Shown piece after piece: positions 9,957 through 18,143 of a DNA stretch of 64,000 bases. The notes beneath the pieces were generated by a model. It was not told where the DNA came from. It ran no database searches and was given only the letters and a program-made list of their open reading frames with translations. Position 1 is the stretch's first letter; every line of letters starts with the position of its first letter. The DNA is taken from contig NZ_CP109327.1 of the NCBI RefSeq assembly GCF_035918155.1, positions 4,402,001 through 4,466,000 on the forward strand. Reading direction: 5' to 3'. This stretch comes from Streptomyces sp. NBC_01591 (GTDB lineage: Bacteria > Actinomycetota > Actinomycetes > Streptomycetales > Streptomycetaceae). The translations under genes were made by a program, and so were the position numbers.

Positions 9957-10214
9957 ATGCGATCAGTGAGCCGCAGCCGACTGATGACAGTGGGGCTGGG
10001 CCTGGGGGCTGTCGGAGGGTTCGTCGGCAGCCTGCTCCTCGAACGGAGTGCACTGACTGTCGCACGTGATGCGGCGGGCGAAGAAAGCGAGGAACAGCCT
10101 TCATGGGGCGTCGGCTCGTACCCCTCACACTGGACAACCTTTCCGATCTCCCCAGACGCTGCCGCTCGTGTGTCTTCTGGGAACTTGATCCGGTCAGCGG
10201 GGAAGCTGCGGTAA
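9957..10214 (+). CDS. Possible small membrane protein (uncertain)
   Basis: An 85-codon reading frame with an ATG preceded closely by AGGGAGGG. Residues about 10-30 (MTVGLGLGAVGGFVGSLLL) would make one membrane segment. It overlaps the acetyltransferase gene at 10103 by 112 bases, and the shared part is clearly coding in the other frame. Third-position GC in the non-overlapping part looks lower than in neighbouring genes. It may be a real short leader or membrane peptide, or just the 5' region of the acetyltransferase transcript. I do not recognise a family. Confidence 0.3.
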   Translation: MRSVSRSRLMTVGLGLGAVGGFVGSLLLERSALTVARDAAGEESEEQPSWGVGSYPSHWTTFPISPDAAARVSSGNLIRSAGKLR

Positions 10215-10720
10215 AGGCGGGAACGCCCGAGCTGGAGAAAGAGGCCTGGATCTCGGCCGTTCTCCTGGAGTGGGGCTCGTGCGGCCGCGTTGTCTACGTC
10301 GACGATGTGCCGGTGGGCTACGTGCTCTATGCGCCACCGGCCTATGTACCGCGCTCGACCGCGTTTCCCACCAGCCCGGTCTCTTCCGACGCCGTGCAGT
10401 TGATGACTGCCTGGATCATGCCGGGCTACCAGGGGCAGGGGCTGGGCCGGGTCATGGTGCAGACCGTCGCCAAGGACCTGTTGCGTCGGGGATTCAAGGC
10501 GATCGAGGCGTTCGGCGACGCTCGGTGGAAGGAACCGGCCTGTGTGCTTCCCGCGGATCATCTGCTGGCGGTTGGCTTCAAGACCGTACGACCGCATCCC
10601 GCTCATCCGCGGCTGAGACTGGAACTGCGTACGACGCTGTCCTGGAAGGAAGACGTCGAGCTGGCGCTGGACCGGCTGCTGGGCGCGGTGAAGAAGGAGC
10701 CGGCGCTGAGGCCGCTGTGA
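10103..10720 (+). CDS. GNAT family N-acetyltransferase
   Basis: A 205-residue protein of the GCN5-related acetyltransferase fold; the substrate is unknown. Evidence is the acetyl-CoA-binding loop MPGYQGQGLGRVMVQTVAKDL (about residues 110-130), following the beta strands GRVVYVDDVPVGYVLYAPP and AVQLMTAWI. The N-terminal CRSCVFWELDP stretch, with two close cysteines, is typical of a conserved actinobacterial subfamily next to parB. The start ATG follows GAGGAAC. The gene converges on trxA, with a hairpin and a parS site in the gap. In mycobacteria the amidase-like cwlM occupies the comparable position. Confidence 0.85.
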   Translation: MGRRLVPLTLDNLSDLPRRCRSCVFWELDPVSGEAAVKAGTPELEKEAWISAVLLEWGSCGRVVYVDDVPVGYVLYAPPAYVPRSTAFPTSPVSSDAVQLMTAWIMPGYQGQGLGRVMVQTVAKDLLRRGFKAIEAFGDARWKEPACVLPADHLLAVGFKTVRPHPAHPRLRLELRTTLSWKEDVELALDRLLGAVKKEPALRPL

Positions 10721-10737
10721 TCCGAGAGCCCATGACA

Positions 10738-10780
10738 ACGTGAAACGGGTCCGCCCCCGAGGGACGGACCCGTTTCACGT
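10738..10780. terminator. Bidirectional hairpin between convergent GNAT gene and trxA; right arm overlaps parS
   Basis: ACGTGAAACGGGTCCG (10738-10753) pairs perfectly over 16 bp with CGGACCCGTTTCACGT (10765-10780). The right arm runs into the parS site at 10772-10785. Lying between convergent genes, it probably terminates both. Confidence 0.8.
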
Positions 10781-10785
10781 GAAAC
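10772..10785. other. parS: parS site in a terminator arm
   Basis: Exact GTTTCACGTGAAAC in the GNAT/trxA convergent gap, sharing its left nine bases with the hairpin stem. Confidence 0.95.
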
Positions 10786-10799
10786 AGCGGTTTGCGGCA

Positions 10800-11132
10800 C
10801 TACTCGCCGAGGAAGCCTTCGAGGTCGCGGACGATCGCGGCCTTCGGCTTGGCGCCGACGATGGTCTTGGCGACCTCGCCGCCCTGGTAGACGTTCAGGG
10901 TCGGGATGGACATGACGCCGTACTTGGCGGCTGTGGCCGGGTTCTCGTCGATGTTGAGCTTGACGACCTCGATCTGGTCGCCGTGTTCGGCGGCAATGGC
11001 TTCCAGGGACGGGGCGATCTGGCGGCACGGCCCGCACCAGGCGGCCCAGAAGTCCACCAGCACAGGCTTCTCGCTCTTCAGGACGACCTCGTCGAAGGTG
11101 TCGTCGGTCACGTTCTTCAGGGCGCCGGCCAC
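10800..11132 (-). CDS. trxA: Thioredoxin
   Basis: A 110-residue protein disulphide reductase with the active site WCGPC (32-36) in the standard setting VLVDFWAAWCGPCRQIAP, the cis-proline loop MSIPTLNVY and the terminal helix. It is cytoplasmic, with no signal or membrane segment. It is the last gene of the leftward run sigM-anti-sigma-trxB-trxA, 44 bases after the trxB stop, so it is probably co-transcribed with its reductase. The same order (sigM, anti-sigma gene, trxB, trx) is found near the mycobacterial origin. Confidence 0.97.
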   Translation of the reverse strand: MAGALKNVTDDTFDEVVLKSEKPVLVDFWAAWCGPCRQIAPSLEAIAAEHGDQIEVVKLNIDENPATAAKYGVMSIPTLNVYQGGEVAKTIVGAKPKAAIVRDLEGFLGE

Positions 11133-11176
11133 GGCGACCTCCTTAACTTCTTGGGGTGTGGGGTGAGAGGCGTGAG

Positions 11177-12139
11177 TCAGACGGTGGCCGTAGTGGCCTT
11201 CTCGTCGTCGGCGAGCGCAGCGAGGAAGCGCTCGGCGTCGAGAGCGGCCGAGCAGCCCGTGCCGGCAGCGGTGATGGCCTGCCGGTAGGTGTGGTCGACG
11301 ACGTCACCGGCGCCGAAGACACCGGTCAGGTTGGTACGCGTCGAGGGAGCATCGACCTTGAGGTAGCCCTCGTCGTCGAGGTCGAGCTGGCCCTTGAAGA
11401 GCTCGGTGCGCGGGTCGTGGCCCACTGCGATGAACAGGCCGGTCACCGCGAGCTCGGACGTCTCGCCGGTCTTGGTGTTCCGCAGGGTCAGACCGGACAG
11501 CTTCTGATCGCCGTGCACTCCGGCAACCTCGCTGTCCCAGGCGAACTTGATCTTCGGGTCGGCGAAGGCGCGGTCCTGCATCGCCTTGGAGGCACGCAGC
11601 GTGTCGCGACGGTGGACGATGGTGACCGACTTGGCGAACCGCGAGAGGAAGGTCGCCTCCTCCATCGCGGTGTCGCCGCCGCCGACCACGGCGATGTCCT
11701 GGTCCTTGAAGAAGAAGCCGTCACAGGTGGCGCACCAGGAGACACCGCGTCCGGAGAGGGCGTCCTCGTTGGGAAGGCCGAGCTTGCGGTGCTGGGAGCC
11801 GGTCGTCACGATGACGGCCTTGGCGCGGTGCACCGTGCCGGCCGTGTCGGTGACCGTCTTGATGTCTCCGTTGAGGTCCACGGAGACGACGTCGTCGGGG
11901 ACGAGCTCGGCGCCGAAGCGTTCGGCCTGGGCGCGCATGTTGTCCATGAGCTCGGGGCCCATGATCCCGTCCTGGAAGCCCGGGAAGTTCTCCACGTCGG
12001 TGGTGTTCATCAGCGCGCCGCCGGCGGTGACGGCGCCCTCGAACACCAGCGGCATCAGCGAGGCGCGTGCGGTGTAAAGGGCGGCCGTGTAGCCCGCGGG
12101 GCCGGAGCCGATGATGATCACATTACGGACGTCGCTCAC
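11177..12139 (-). CDS. trxB: Thioredoxin reductase (NADPH)
   Basis: This FAD enzyme passes electrons from NADPH to thioredoxin. The 320-residue protein has the FAD motif [11 protein letters not shown] (11-21), the redox-active CATC (136-139), the NADPH-binding [12 protein letters not shown] (about 153-164) and the C-terminal FAD contact [15 protein letters not shown]. The frame is open to 12217, but GTG 12139 is chosen because AGGAAG lies upstream and the family begins [12 protein letters not shown]. In S. coelicolor the trx genes respond to disulphide stress through SigR; I did not recognise a SigR promoter here with certainty. Confidence 0.97.
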   Translation of the reverse strand: MSDVRNVIIIGSGPAGYTAALYTARASLMPLVFEGAVTAGGALMNTTDVENFPGFQDGIMGPELMDNMRAQAERFGAELVPDDVVSVDLNGDIKTVTDTAGTVHRAKAVIVTTGSQHRKLGLPNEDALSGRGVSWCATCDGFFFKDQDIAVVGGGDTAMEEATFLSRFAKSVTIVHRRDTLRASKAMQDRAFADPKIKFAWDSEVAGVHGDQKLSGLTLRNTKTGETSELAVTGLFIAVGHDPRTELFKGQLDLDDEGYLKVDAPSTRTNLTGVFGAGDVVDHTYRQAITAAGTGCSAALDAERFLAALADDEKATTATV

Positions 12140-12273
12140 GGGTTTCTTCCTCGTCTCTGCAGACTGCCTACTGTCCACGCCTACTGGGGTCGGTTCAACG
12201 ACACTCACCCCACCCAACGGATCCTACGGGGGATGCATTCCCCGCCGTGCCGGGGCGGCGCCCGGCGGGATTC

Positions 12274-13227
12274 TCAGGGGCGCGCGTAGGTACGGGTCAG
12301 CAGGAGTTCGCCCTTGCCCGCGGGCTTTTCCTGGACGCAGGCCGCGTCGACGACGTACGCCTGTACACGGGTCGCGTCGGACGGGTGCGGAAGGACGACC
12401 AGGAAGGCAGCCGCGCCTTCGTAGGTGCCTTCTTCCACCGCGAGGGCGGCGGCGTTGCGTCCGGTGCCCTGCTCCACACAGGGCGGGACGGACACGGTGG
12501 GTGCGCGCAATGGCGTTCGAGGCGACTCGGGCTCGTCCGAGGCGCTCTTGGGCGATTGCGCCTTGCCGGACGGTGACTGTTCCTCAGCCTCGACACCATC
12601 GACTGACCTCGACGGCTTCGTGCCCGTACTCAGAAGAAGCGACTGCACCTGGTCCTCGAGCGTGGACTCCGAGAAGGCTCCTCCGCCGTTCTCCTCGGAG
12701 CTGGACCTTTGGTCTGCCGCCTTGAGGCTCCCGGAGTCCTGGGACGGCTGGACGCTCTGCAGCATGAAGATGCTCACGCCGACCACGGCTGCACCGAGAG
12801 CGGCTCCGAGGACGGCTGTGCGACGGCGGCGCCGGGCCGGTCGGCGGCCGGGGCCGGTGGTCGCCCGGGGGCGCCCTGCGGGACGGTGCGAGGGGCTGGG
12901 CTCCGCGTTCGGCTTCTGTGATGCCGTCGGTTCGGTTTCACGTGAAACATGCGCTGAGCCGTGTGGTGGTGTGGCGCCGAGAGCCGCTTCGGCGGCGAGT
13001 GCGGCGTCGATGCGGACTGCGACATCGTCCGGCATGCGCTGTGGTGTGGGTACGGAGCCGAGCAGCTCGCGGATCTCCGTGAGAGAGAGATGGACCTCAC
13101 CGCAGAGTTCGCAGCCATCCACATGGTCGCGTACCTCTGCCTCACGCGACGGTGGGAGCAGCCCCTCCACCAGGTCGGAGATCTCCGTGACATCCGGATG
13201 CTGGGTCGTGTCGGTCGTTGATGTCAT
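12274..13227 (-). CDS. Zinc-finger (ZAS) transmembrane anti-sigma factor
   Basis: The 317-residue partner of the adjacent ECF sigma factor. The N-terminal cytosolic part has the ZAS motif HxxxCxxC (H35, C39, C42), the mark of zinc-binding anti-sigma factors, some of which are redox-sensitive. A basic linker (about 128-136) precedes one membrane segment (about 137-156), and a Ser/Glu-rich stretch leads to an extracellular domain of about 150 residues of unknown fold, with two cysteines. The start codon overlaps the sigma stop (ATGA), so the two are translationally coupled. A parS site lies within the gene. Membrane anchoring suggests control by an envelope signal. Confidence 0.85.
   Translation of the reverse strand: MTSTTDTTQHPDVTEISDLVEGLLPPSREAEVRDHVDGCELCGEVHLSLTEIRELLGSVPTPQRMPDDVAVRIDAALAAEAALGATPPHGSAHVSRETEPTASQKPNAEPSPSHRPAGRPRATTGPGRRPARRRRRTAVLGAALGAAVVGVSIFMLQSVQPSQDSGSLKAADQRSSSEENGGGAFSESTLEDQVQSLLLSTGTKPSRSVDGVEAEEQSPSGKAQSPKSASDEPESPRTPLRAPTVSVPPCVEQGTGRNAAALAVEEGTYEGAAAFLVVLPHPSDATRVQAYVVDAACVQEKPAGKGELLLTRTYARP
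12935..12948. other. parS: parS site inside the anti-sigma gene
   Basis: Exact GTTTCACGTGAAAC within coding sequence, read on the minus strand in frame as part of AHVSRET, the same peptide context as the parS copy inside parA. Confidence 0.95.
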
Positions 13228-13928
13228 GTGCGCCCACCTCCGCCCTTCACTGCAGCAGGATCGCTTGTGCCCGCATCTCTCGGCCCCGATGCCGGTGGGA
13301 CGGATGCGCGCGGCGTCCGGTTCCTTCTCGTGGCCGTCTCGTCGGCTCCTGCGACCTCGCTGCGAAGGTGGGTGAGCAGAGGGGCCAGTCGGGCCCGCCC
13401 CCGCGCACAGCGGCTTTTCACGGTGCCTGTCGGTACGTCGAGGATGCGTGCCGCCTCGGCCACGGGGTAGCCCTGCATGTCCACGAGGACGAGCGCGGCG
13501 CGTTGCTCGGCGGGGAGAGTGGCGAGTGCGGCCAGGAGCTCGCGGTGGAGGTCCTGGCGCTCCGCCGGTGCCTCCGCGGATTCGTGCGGTTCGAGAAGCT
13601 GCTCGAACCGCACGGTGTCGTCGACCGGTGCGGTTCTGCGGGTGGCTGCCTTGCGGACCCGGTCGAGGCAGGCATTGACGGTGATGCGGTGCAGCCAGGT
13701 GGTGACGGCGGACTGACCGCGGAAGGTATGGGCGGCCCGGAAGGCCGAGACAAGGGCGTCCTGGACGGCGTCTGCGGCTTCCTCGCGGTCACCCAGGGTC
13801 CGTATCGCCACGGCCCACAGCCGGTCGCGGTGACGCCGTACGAGCTCGCCGAAGGCGTCCGGTTCGCCGGCCACATGGCGAGCGAGGAGGTCTGAGTCGC
13901 TCAGTGGTTCTGACGGCTCGGCGGCCAC
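13224..13928 (-). CDS. sigM: ECF RNA polymerase sigma factor SigM
   Basis: A 234-residue extracytoplasmic-function sigma factor with only regions 2 and 4. Region 2 is DAFGELVRRHRDRLWAVAIR through EEAADAVQDALVSAFR (the -10 recognition helix). Region 4 is LPAEQRAALVLVDMQGY followed by the helix-turn-helix VAEAARILDVPTGTVKSR (the -35 reader). The start is GTG 13928, directly after a very strong GGAGGGGGAG; upstream codons in the frame look non-coding. It is coupled to its anti-sigma gene by an ATGA overlap. The name sigM follows from synteny with the mycobacterial MviN-sigM-trxB-trx cluster and is therefore partly inferred. Confidence 0.92.
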   Translation of the reverse strand: MAAEPSEPLSDSDLLARHVAGEPDAFGELVRRHRDRLWAVAIRTLGDREEAADAVQDALVSAFRAAHTFRGQSAVTTWLHRITVNACLDRVRKAATRRTAPVDDTVRFEQLLEPHESAEAPAERQDLHRELLAALATLPAEQRAALVLVDMQGYPVAEAARILDVPTGTVKSRCARGRARLAPLLTHLRSEVAGADETATRRNRTPRASVPPASGPRDAGTSDPAAVKGGGGRT

Positions 13929-14060
13929 CTCCCCCTCCCTCCGTTTCGCTGCGTCAAGGTGCGTCTGTCTATCACGATTCGAGCGGGCGGGGGCAGGGGG
14001 CAAAAGAGGTGCTGCCCGATGCGGGAACGAGAACATCCGGCACGGGGCACCGGATGCGCG

Positions 14061-14090
14061 GAGGCCGGTGGGGGCGCCCCCACCGGCCTC
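14061..14090 (-). terminator. Perfect 30-bp palindrome after the pseudokinase gene
   Basis: GAGGCCGGTGGGGGC (14061-14075) is followed directly by its exact reverse complement. It begins 4 bases past the pseudokinase stop and about 130 bases before sigM, so it probably ends or attenuates the murJ-pseudokinase transcript. There is no U tract. Confidence 0.65.
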
Positions 14091-14094
14091 GCTG

Positions 14095-15807
14095 TCAGCT
14101 GAGTACGGAGATCTCCGAGATCCCGCCCCGGTAGCCACCCGTCCCGTCCGACGGCAGCTCGGTGAGATGGATCAGGACGTAGCGGGTCCGTACCGGCTTG
14201 GAGAAGGTCTCCTTCAGATCGCTTCCCACCGTTCCCAGCTCGGTGAGGCGCTGGGGGAAGTCCGAGAGGGACGACGGGGCGGAAGCGCTCGGATCGGCTG
14301 CCAGCACCTCGGCCTTCTGTCCGCTGCGGTACATCTTCGCTTCGATGCCCGCGACGTCCTGAACGCTGCCCAGGTCGACGACTATGCCGCTGCCGTCCCT
14401 GCGGTTCGAGTAGTTGCCGAAATTCGCGTAGCCCACATAGCGAGGGGTGACCCAGGCCGTGCTCGCATCGCCGTCGACGGAGTTCGGTACCTCATCCGGC
14501 TGGATCCCCGAGCCGCTGGGCATGAACTCTTTCGCGCCGTCGATGCGCAGCGGCTTTGCCGGGGGGCGAGGCTTGTTGTCGTTGTTCTCCGGGTTGGTCT
14601 GTGTGCTGTCCTCGGGGCCGGAGCCCTTGCTGTGGTCGAGGAGCGTCTCGGCGAGCTGCCAGCTGCCGAGGCCCAGCGCGGCGATGAGCAACGCGGACAC
14701 GGCCCACTTGAGGGCCTTGCCGGTGCGGCTCTGGAGCGGCGCCGGGGGCACGGCGATCGTGGGCTGTGTGGCGACGGGCCGGGTCTGCGGACGCCCGTAG
14801 GAACCCTGCTGGTAGGTCGTGCGCTGGTACTCGGGAGGTGGCGTGAAGACGGGCTCCGGGGGACGGATGCGGGGCATCGCGGCAACGGCCTTGGCCAGCT
14901 CGTCCGGCGTGGTGCACGGTTGTTCCTGCCGGGAAGCAGTGGCGCCGTCGTTGGCGAGTGCGCGCATGGCGAGCTCGGAAAGGCCGCGGTGGACGCCGGC
15001 CCGCACCTGGGCGGGGGCGATCAGCCCCACTCCCTTGGGCAGCCCGGTCAGACCGTACGCGTCGCTCTCGTACGGCCAGCGCTGGGTCAGCGCGGCGTAG
15101 AGCAGGGCGCCGATCGCCTCGGTGTCCGCACGCTGGGGACTGTCGGCGCTGATACCCCGCAGGGCGGCGTTCACCGCGAGTCCGCGGATCCTGTACTGCC
15201 CGGTCGAGCTTCGCAGCACCGCCCCCGGGGTGAGCCTCAGATGTGCGAGACCTTCTCGGTGTGCTGCCGCCATGGCCTGGGAGACCTGGCTGACGAGCTG
15301 GTACGCGTCGTGCGCGTCCATCGGCCCCGAGGCCAGCAGGGAGGTGAGCTCGGTGGCGTCGGGGAGCCATTCGTGGACGACGTAGACGAGGTCGTCCTCC
15401 TCCACCGCGTCGAGCACCTGCACGAAGCGTGGGTCACCGAGCAGTGCGGAGGACCGGGCCGCGGCCAGCACGGACCGGGCACGCGGGTGGTCGGCCGGAA
15501 GCAGATGGACGCCCACCGCTCGGCGCAGCTTCTCGTCGACAGCGCGCCAGCTGCTGAAGCCGTCCAGACGGGTGACGCACTCCTCGAGCCGGTAGCGTCT
15601 GGCGAGTTTGTGCCCGCTGTGCAGATCCGGGGTCGGCAGGGTGGCCTCGGAACCGATGCGTTCACCATCCGTGTCCTGCGGCTTCGTGCCCGTGGTGTCC
15701 TGAGCTTCTGCCGTCCCGTCGGTCGTGGCCTCGTCCGCCTTGGCGGCCAGCGGTTCATCACCGCTGTTGTCGGCCACGTCGACGGCAGCCGTGCTACGTT
15801 CCGCCAC
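14095..15807 (-). CDS. Membrane pseudokinase with extracellular discoidin-like domain (MurJ partner)
   Basis: A 570-residue protein. Residues 1-65 are disordered and acidic. Residues about 71-310 resemble a Ser/Thr kinase fold, but the catalytic HRD..K..N loop reads HLRLTPGAVL (189-198) and the DFG position reads GLAV, so key Asp and Lys residues are missing and it should be inactive. A Pro/Gln linker leads to one membrane segment (about 366-388). The C-terminal part (about 420-570, with SVDGDASTAWVTP and VVDLGSVQDVAGIEA) looks like an F5/8-type-C or galactose-binding fold. Mycobacterial MviN carries a comparable pseudokinase and extracellular domain as a C-terminal fusion; here it is a separate gene 127 bases after murJ. 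Start is GTG. Confidence 0.85.
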   Translation of the reverse strand: MAERSTAAVDVADNSGDEPLAAKADEATTDGTAEAQDTTGTKPQDTDGERIGSEATLPTPDLHSGHKLARRYRLEECVTRLDGFSSWRAVDEKLRRAVGVHLLPADHPRARSVLAAARSSALLGDPRFVQVLDAVEEDDLVYVVHEWLPDATELTSLLASGPMDAHDAYQLVSQVSQAMAAAHREGLAHLRLTPGAVLRSSTGQYRIRGLAVNAALRGISADSPQRADTEAIGALLYAALTQRWPYESDAYGLTGLPKGVGLIAPAQVRAGVHRGLSELAMRALANDGATASRQEQPCTTPDELAKAVAAMPRIRPPEPVFTPPPEYQRTTYQQGSYGRPQTRPVATQPTIAVPPAPLQSRTGKALKWAVSALLIAALGLGSWQLAETLLDHSKGSGPEDSTQTNPENNDNKPRPPAKPLRIDGAKEFMPSGSGIQPDEVPNSVDGDASTAWVTPRYVGYANFGNYSNRRDGSGIVVDLGSVQDVAGIEAKMYRSGQKAEVLAADPSASAPSSLSDFPQRLTELGTVGSDLKETFSKPVRTRYVLIHLTELPSDGTGGYRGGISEISVLS

Positions 15808-15934
15808 CGTCGTTCCTGCCTCCCCATCCGTTGCGCGATGCCAGCCAGCTCTGCACAGTCACGCCAATTGTGCCCACACTCCAGCGCTATGCACGACACG
15901 CAAGGGGCGGTGATGGTTGTGCGGCGGATGAACC

Positions 15935-18094
15935 TCAGCGACCGAGTCGCCCTCGGACCATACCGACCATGCCGTTGATCTCCTCGATCCGCATCCGTTT
16001 GGCGGCGACGAAGAAGACGCCCAGCAGTACGGCTCCACCGCAGATCAGAGCGGCGAGTGAACCGAAGGCGCCTTCGCCGAGGCCCAGGAGAACGGCGAAG
16101 CCCACGCCGCCGCCCAGCACCGCTGCCGGGGTCGCTGCCAGGCACAGCCGGGCGTAGGTACGCACGACATGGGCACCGTCCAGATCCCCGCCCAGGCGGT
16201 TGCGCAGCCGTCGCCAGGCGATACCCACCCCGACGGCGTAGGCGAGCCCGTACGAGGCGGCCATGCCGATCACTGCCCACCGGGCGGGCAGAACGACGTA
16301 GCAAAGGGCCGAGGCGGCTGCGTTGACCGCGGCGACGATGACCGTGTTGTAGAAGGGCGTGCGGGTGTCCTCGTAGGCGTAGAAGCCACGCAGCACGACG
16401 TACTGCACGGAGTACGGGATCAGGCCGAGACCGAATGCCATGAGGATGAAGCCCATGGAGCGGGCGGCCTCGGTGCCTGCGGAGGCGTACAGAAGGGTGC
16501 ACATCGGCAGGCCGAGTGCGAGGAAGGCGAAGGCCACCGGCACGATCGCGACGGCCGAGTTCCGCAGCCCCTGGGAGATGTCGTCGCGGACGGCGCCCGG
16601 GTCGTCGTCGTGGGCGGCGCGGGAGATGCGGGGCAGCAGGGCCGCCATGACGGAGACGGTGATGATCGCCTGCGGCATGCCCCAGATGAGCTGGGCATTG
16701 GAGTAGGCGAGGAAGCCGGTGCCGTCCTTGCCGGACAGTTTGCCCGCCGACGTCGCGAGCTGGGTGACGACAATCACGCCTGCCTGGTTGGCCAGCACGA
16801 ACAGGACGGTCCACTTGGCCAGCTTGACCGTCTTGCCGAGCCCGTGTCCCTTCCAGTCGAAGCGCGGGCGGAAACGGAAACCGGCCTCGCGCAGATACGG
16901 GACCATGGCCAGGGCCTGTACGACCAGACCGAGCAGCGTGCCGATGCCCAGGAGCCGGACGCCCTCCGGCGGAATGGTCTCGACACCCATCTGGGACTCG
17001 GCGGACGTTCCGTAGACCCAGATGAACATGCCGAACGTGAAGATCATGACGATGTTGTTGAGGACCGGGGTCCACATCATCGCGCCGAACTTGCCGCGGG
17101 CGTTGAGGATCTGGCCCATCACGACGTGCACGCCCATGAAGAAGATGGTCGGCAGGCAGTACCGGGCGAAGGTCACGGCGACGCTGTTGGCCGCCACGTC
17201 GTTGGCGATCGTCGGCGACATCATGTGGATCAGCCACGGAGCGGCGAAGACCGCGAGCGCGACGATCACGCCGAGCGCGACCATGACGAGAGTCAGAAGC
17301 CGGTTGGCGTAGGCCTCGCCGCCGTCCTCGTCATCCTTCATGGAACGGACGAGCTGAGGGACGAAGACCGAGTTCAGGCCGCCGCCCACGGTGAGGATGT
17401 AGATCATCGTGGGCAGGGTGTAGGCGATGGTGAAGCTGTCGCCTAGCAGTGCCGCACCGAGCGCGGCGGTCATGACGAGGGTGCGCACGAATCCGGTGAG
17501 GCGGGACACGAGCGTGCCGGCCGCCATCAGTGCGCTGGACTTCAGTATTCCGGCGGCCCGGCCGCCGGACTTGGGCGGGGCGGGTGCCGGGGCCGGCTCG
17601 GGCTCCGGAGGGACGGGTGCGGCCCCTGCCGGACCCTCCTGGTCCCGGAAGAGATGCGCGAAGGCATCCGGCTGCTCGTCGTCCCGGGAAGCCTGACTGA
17701 CGAGGTCGTCCACCCCGACGAACTGGGTGGTCGCCGGATCGTCGCCGTACGGCAGGTGCCGCGACGGGCCGTCGGGCTCGGGAGGCGGGGTCTGTGCCCA
17801 GATGCGCGGGTCGGGCGGGTACTGGGCCGCGGGCGGCTGCTGATAGAGCGGCTGGGGCTGCTGGTAGGTGCCCGGGGGCGGCGGCGGGTGCGCGGCACGG
17901 TCGTACAGCGCCTCGGTCACCGGGTCCTGAACGGACAGATCCTGGGCGCGGTAGGGATCGCGGTCGTAGGCGTCCTGCAGGTACGGATCGGGCGTCGGCG
18001 GGACCTGGCCAGGCCCTGGGGGCATCGGAGGCCCGCCGGAAGACCCGGCTCCGCCCGCACCCTGACCGCGGTCACCGTCGTACGGCGCGTTCAT
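15935..18094 (-). CDS. murJ: Lipid II flippase MurJ (MviN)
   Basis: MurJ of the MOP superfamily exports lipid II, the peptidoglycan precursor. The 719-residue protein has a Pro/Gln/Tyr-rich cytosolic extension of about 170 residues, then about 14 membrane segments starting near ILKSSALMAAGTLVSRLTGFVRTL, the hallmark MurJ opening. GDSFTIAYTLPTMIYILTVG and NSVFVPQL are other family-typical stretches. A C-terminal RMRIEEINGMVGMVRGR tail is cytosolic. The start ATG follows AGGTGGGG. It lies between the DUF6049 gene (49 bases upstream) and the pseudokinase gene, in the conserved actinobacterial cell-wall cluster. Confidence 0.95.
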   Translation of the reverse strand: MNAPYDGDRGQGAGGAGSSGGPPMPPGPGQVPPTPDPYLQDAYDRDPYRAQDLSVQDPVTEALYDRAAHPPPPPGTYQQPQPLYQQPPAAQYPPDPRIWAQTPPPEPDGPSRHLPYGDDPATTQFVGVDDLVSQASRDDEQPDAFAHLFRDQEGPAGAAPVPPEPEPAPAPAPPKSGGRAAGILKSSALMAAGTLVSRLTGFVRTLVMTAALGAALLGDSFTIAYTLPTMIYILTVGGGLNSVFVPQLVRSMKDDEDGGEAYANRLLTLVMVALGVIVALAVFAAPWLIHMMSPTIANDVAANSVAVTFARYCLPTIFFMGVHVVMGQILNARGKFGAMMWTPVLNNIVMIFTFGMFIWVYGTSAESQMGVETIPPEGVRLLGIGTLLGLVVQALAMVPYLREAGFRFRPRFDWKGHGLGKTVKLAKWTVLFVLANQAGVIVVTQLATSAGKLSGKDGTGFLAYSNAQLIWGMPQAIITVSVMAALLPRISRAAHDDDPGAVRDDISQGLRNSAVAIVPVAFAFLALGLPMCTLLYASAGTEAARSMGFILMAFGLGLIPYSVQYVVLRGFYAYEDTRTPFYNTVIVAAVNAAASALCYVVLPARWAVIGMAASYGLAYAVGVGIAWRRLRNRLGGDLDGAHVVRTYARLCLAATPAAVLGGGVGFAVLLGLGEGAFGSLAALICGGAVLLGVFFVAAKRMRIEEINGMVGMVRGRLGR

Positions 18095-18143
18095 CGAAAC
18101 CCCACCTCATCGTCCCCGGCCGACCGGCCACGACAGACATCGC

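Noticed and set aside
14068..15978. 636-codon frame opposite the pseudokinase gene
   Set aside because: Full antisense overlap with a gene that has clear domains; no recognisable family.
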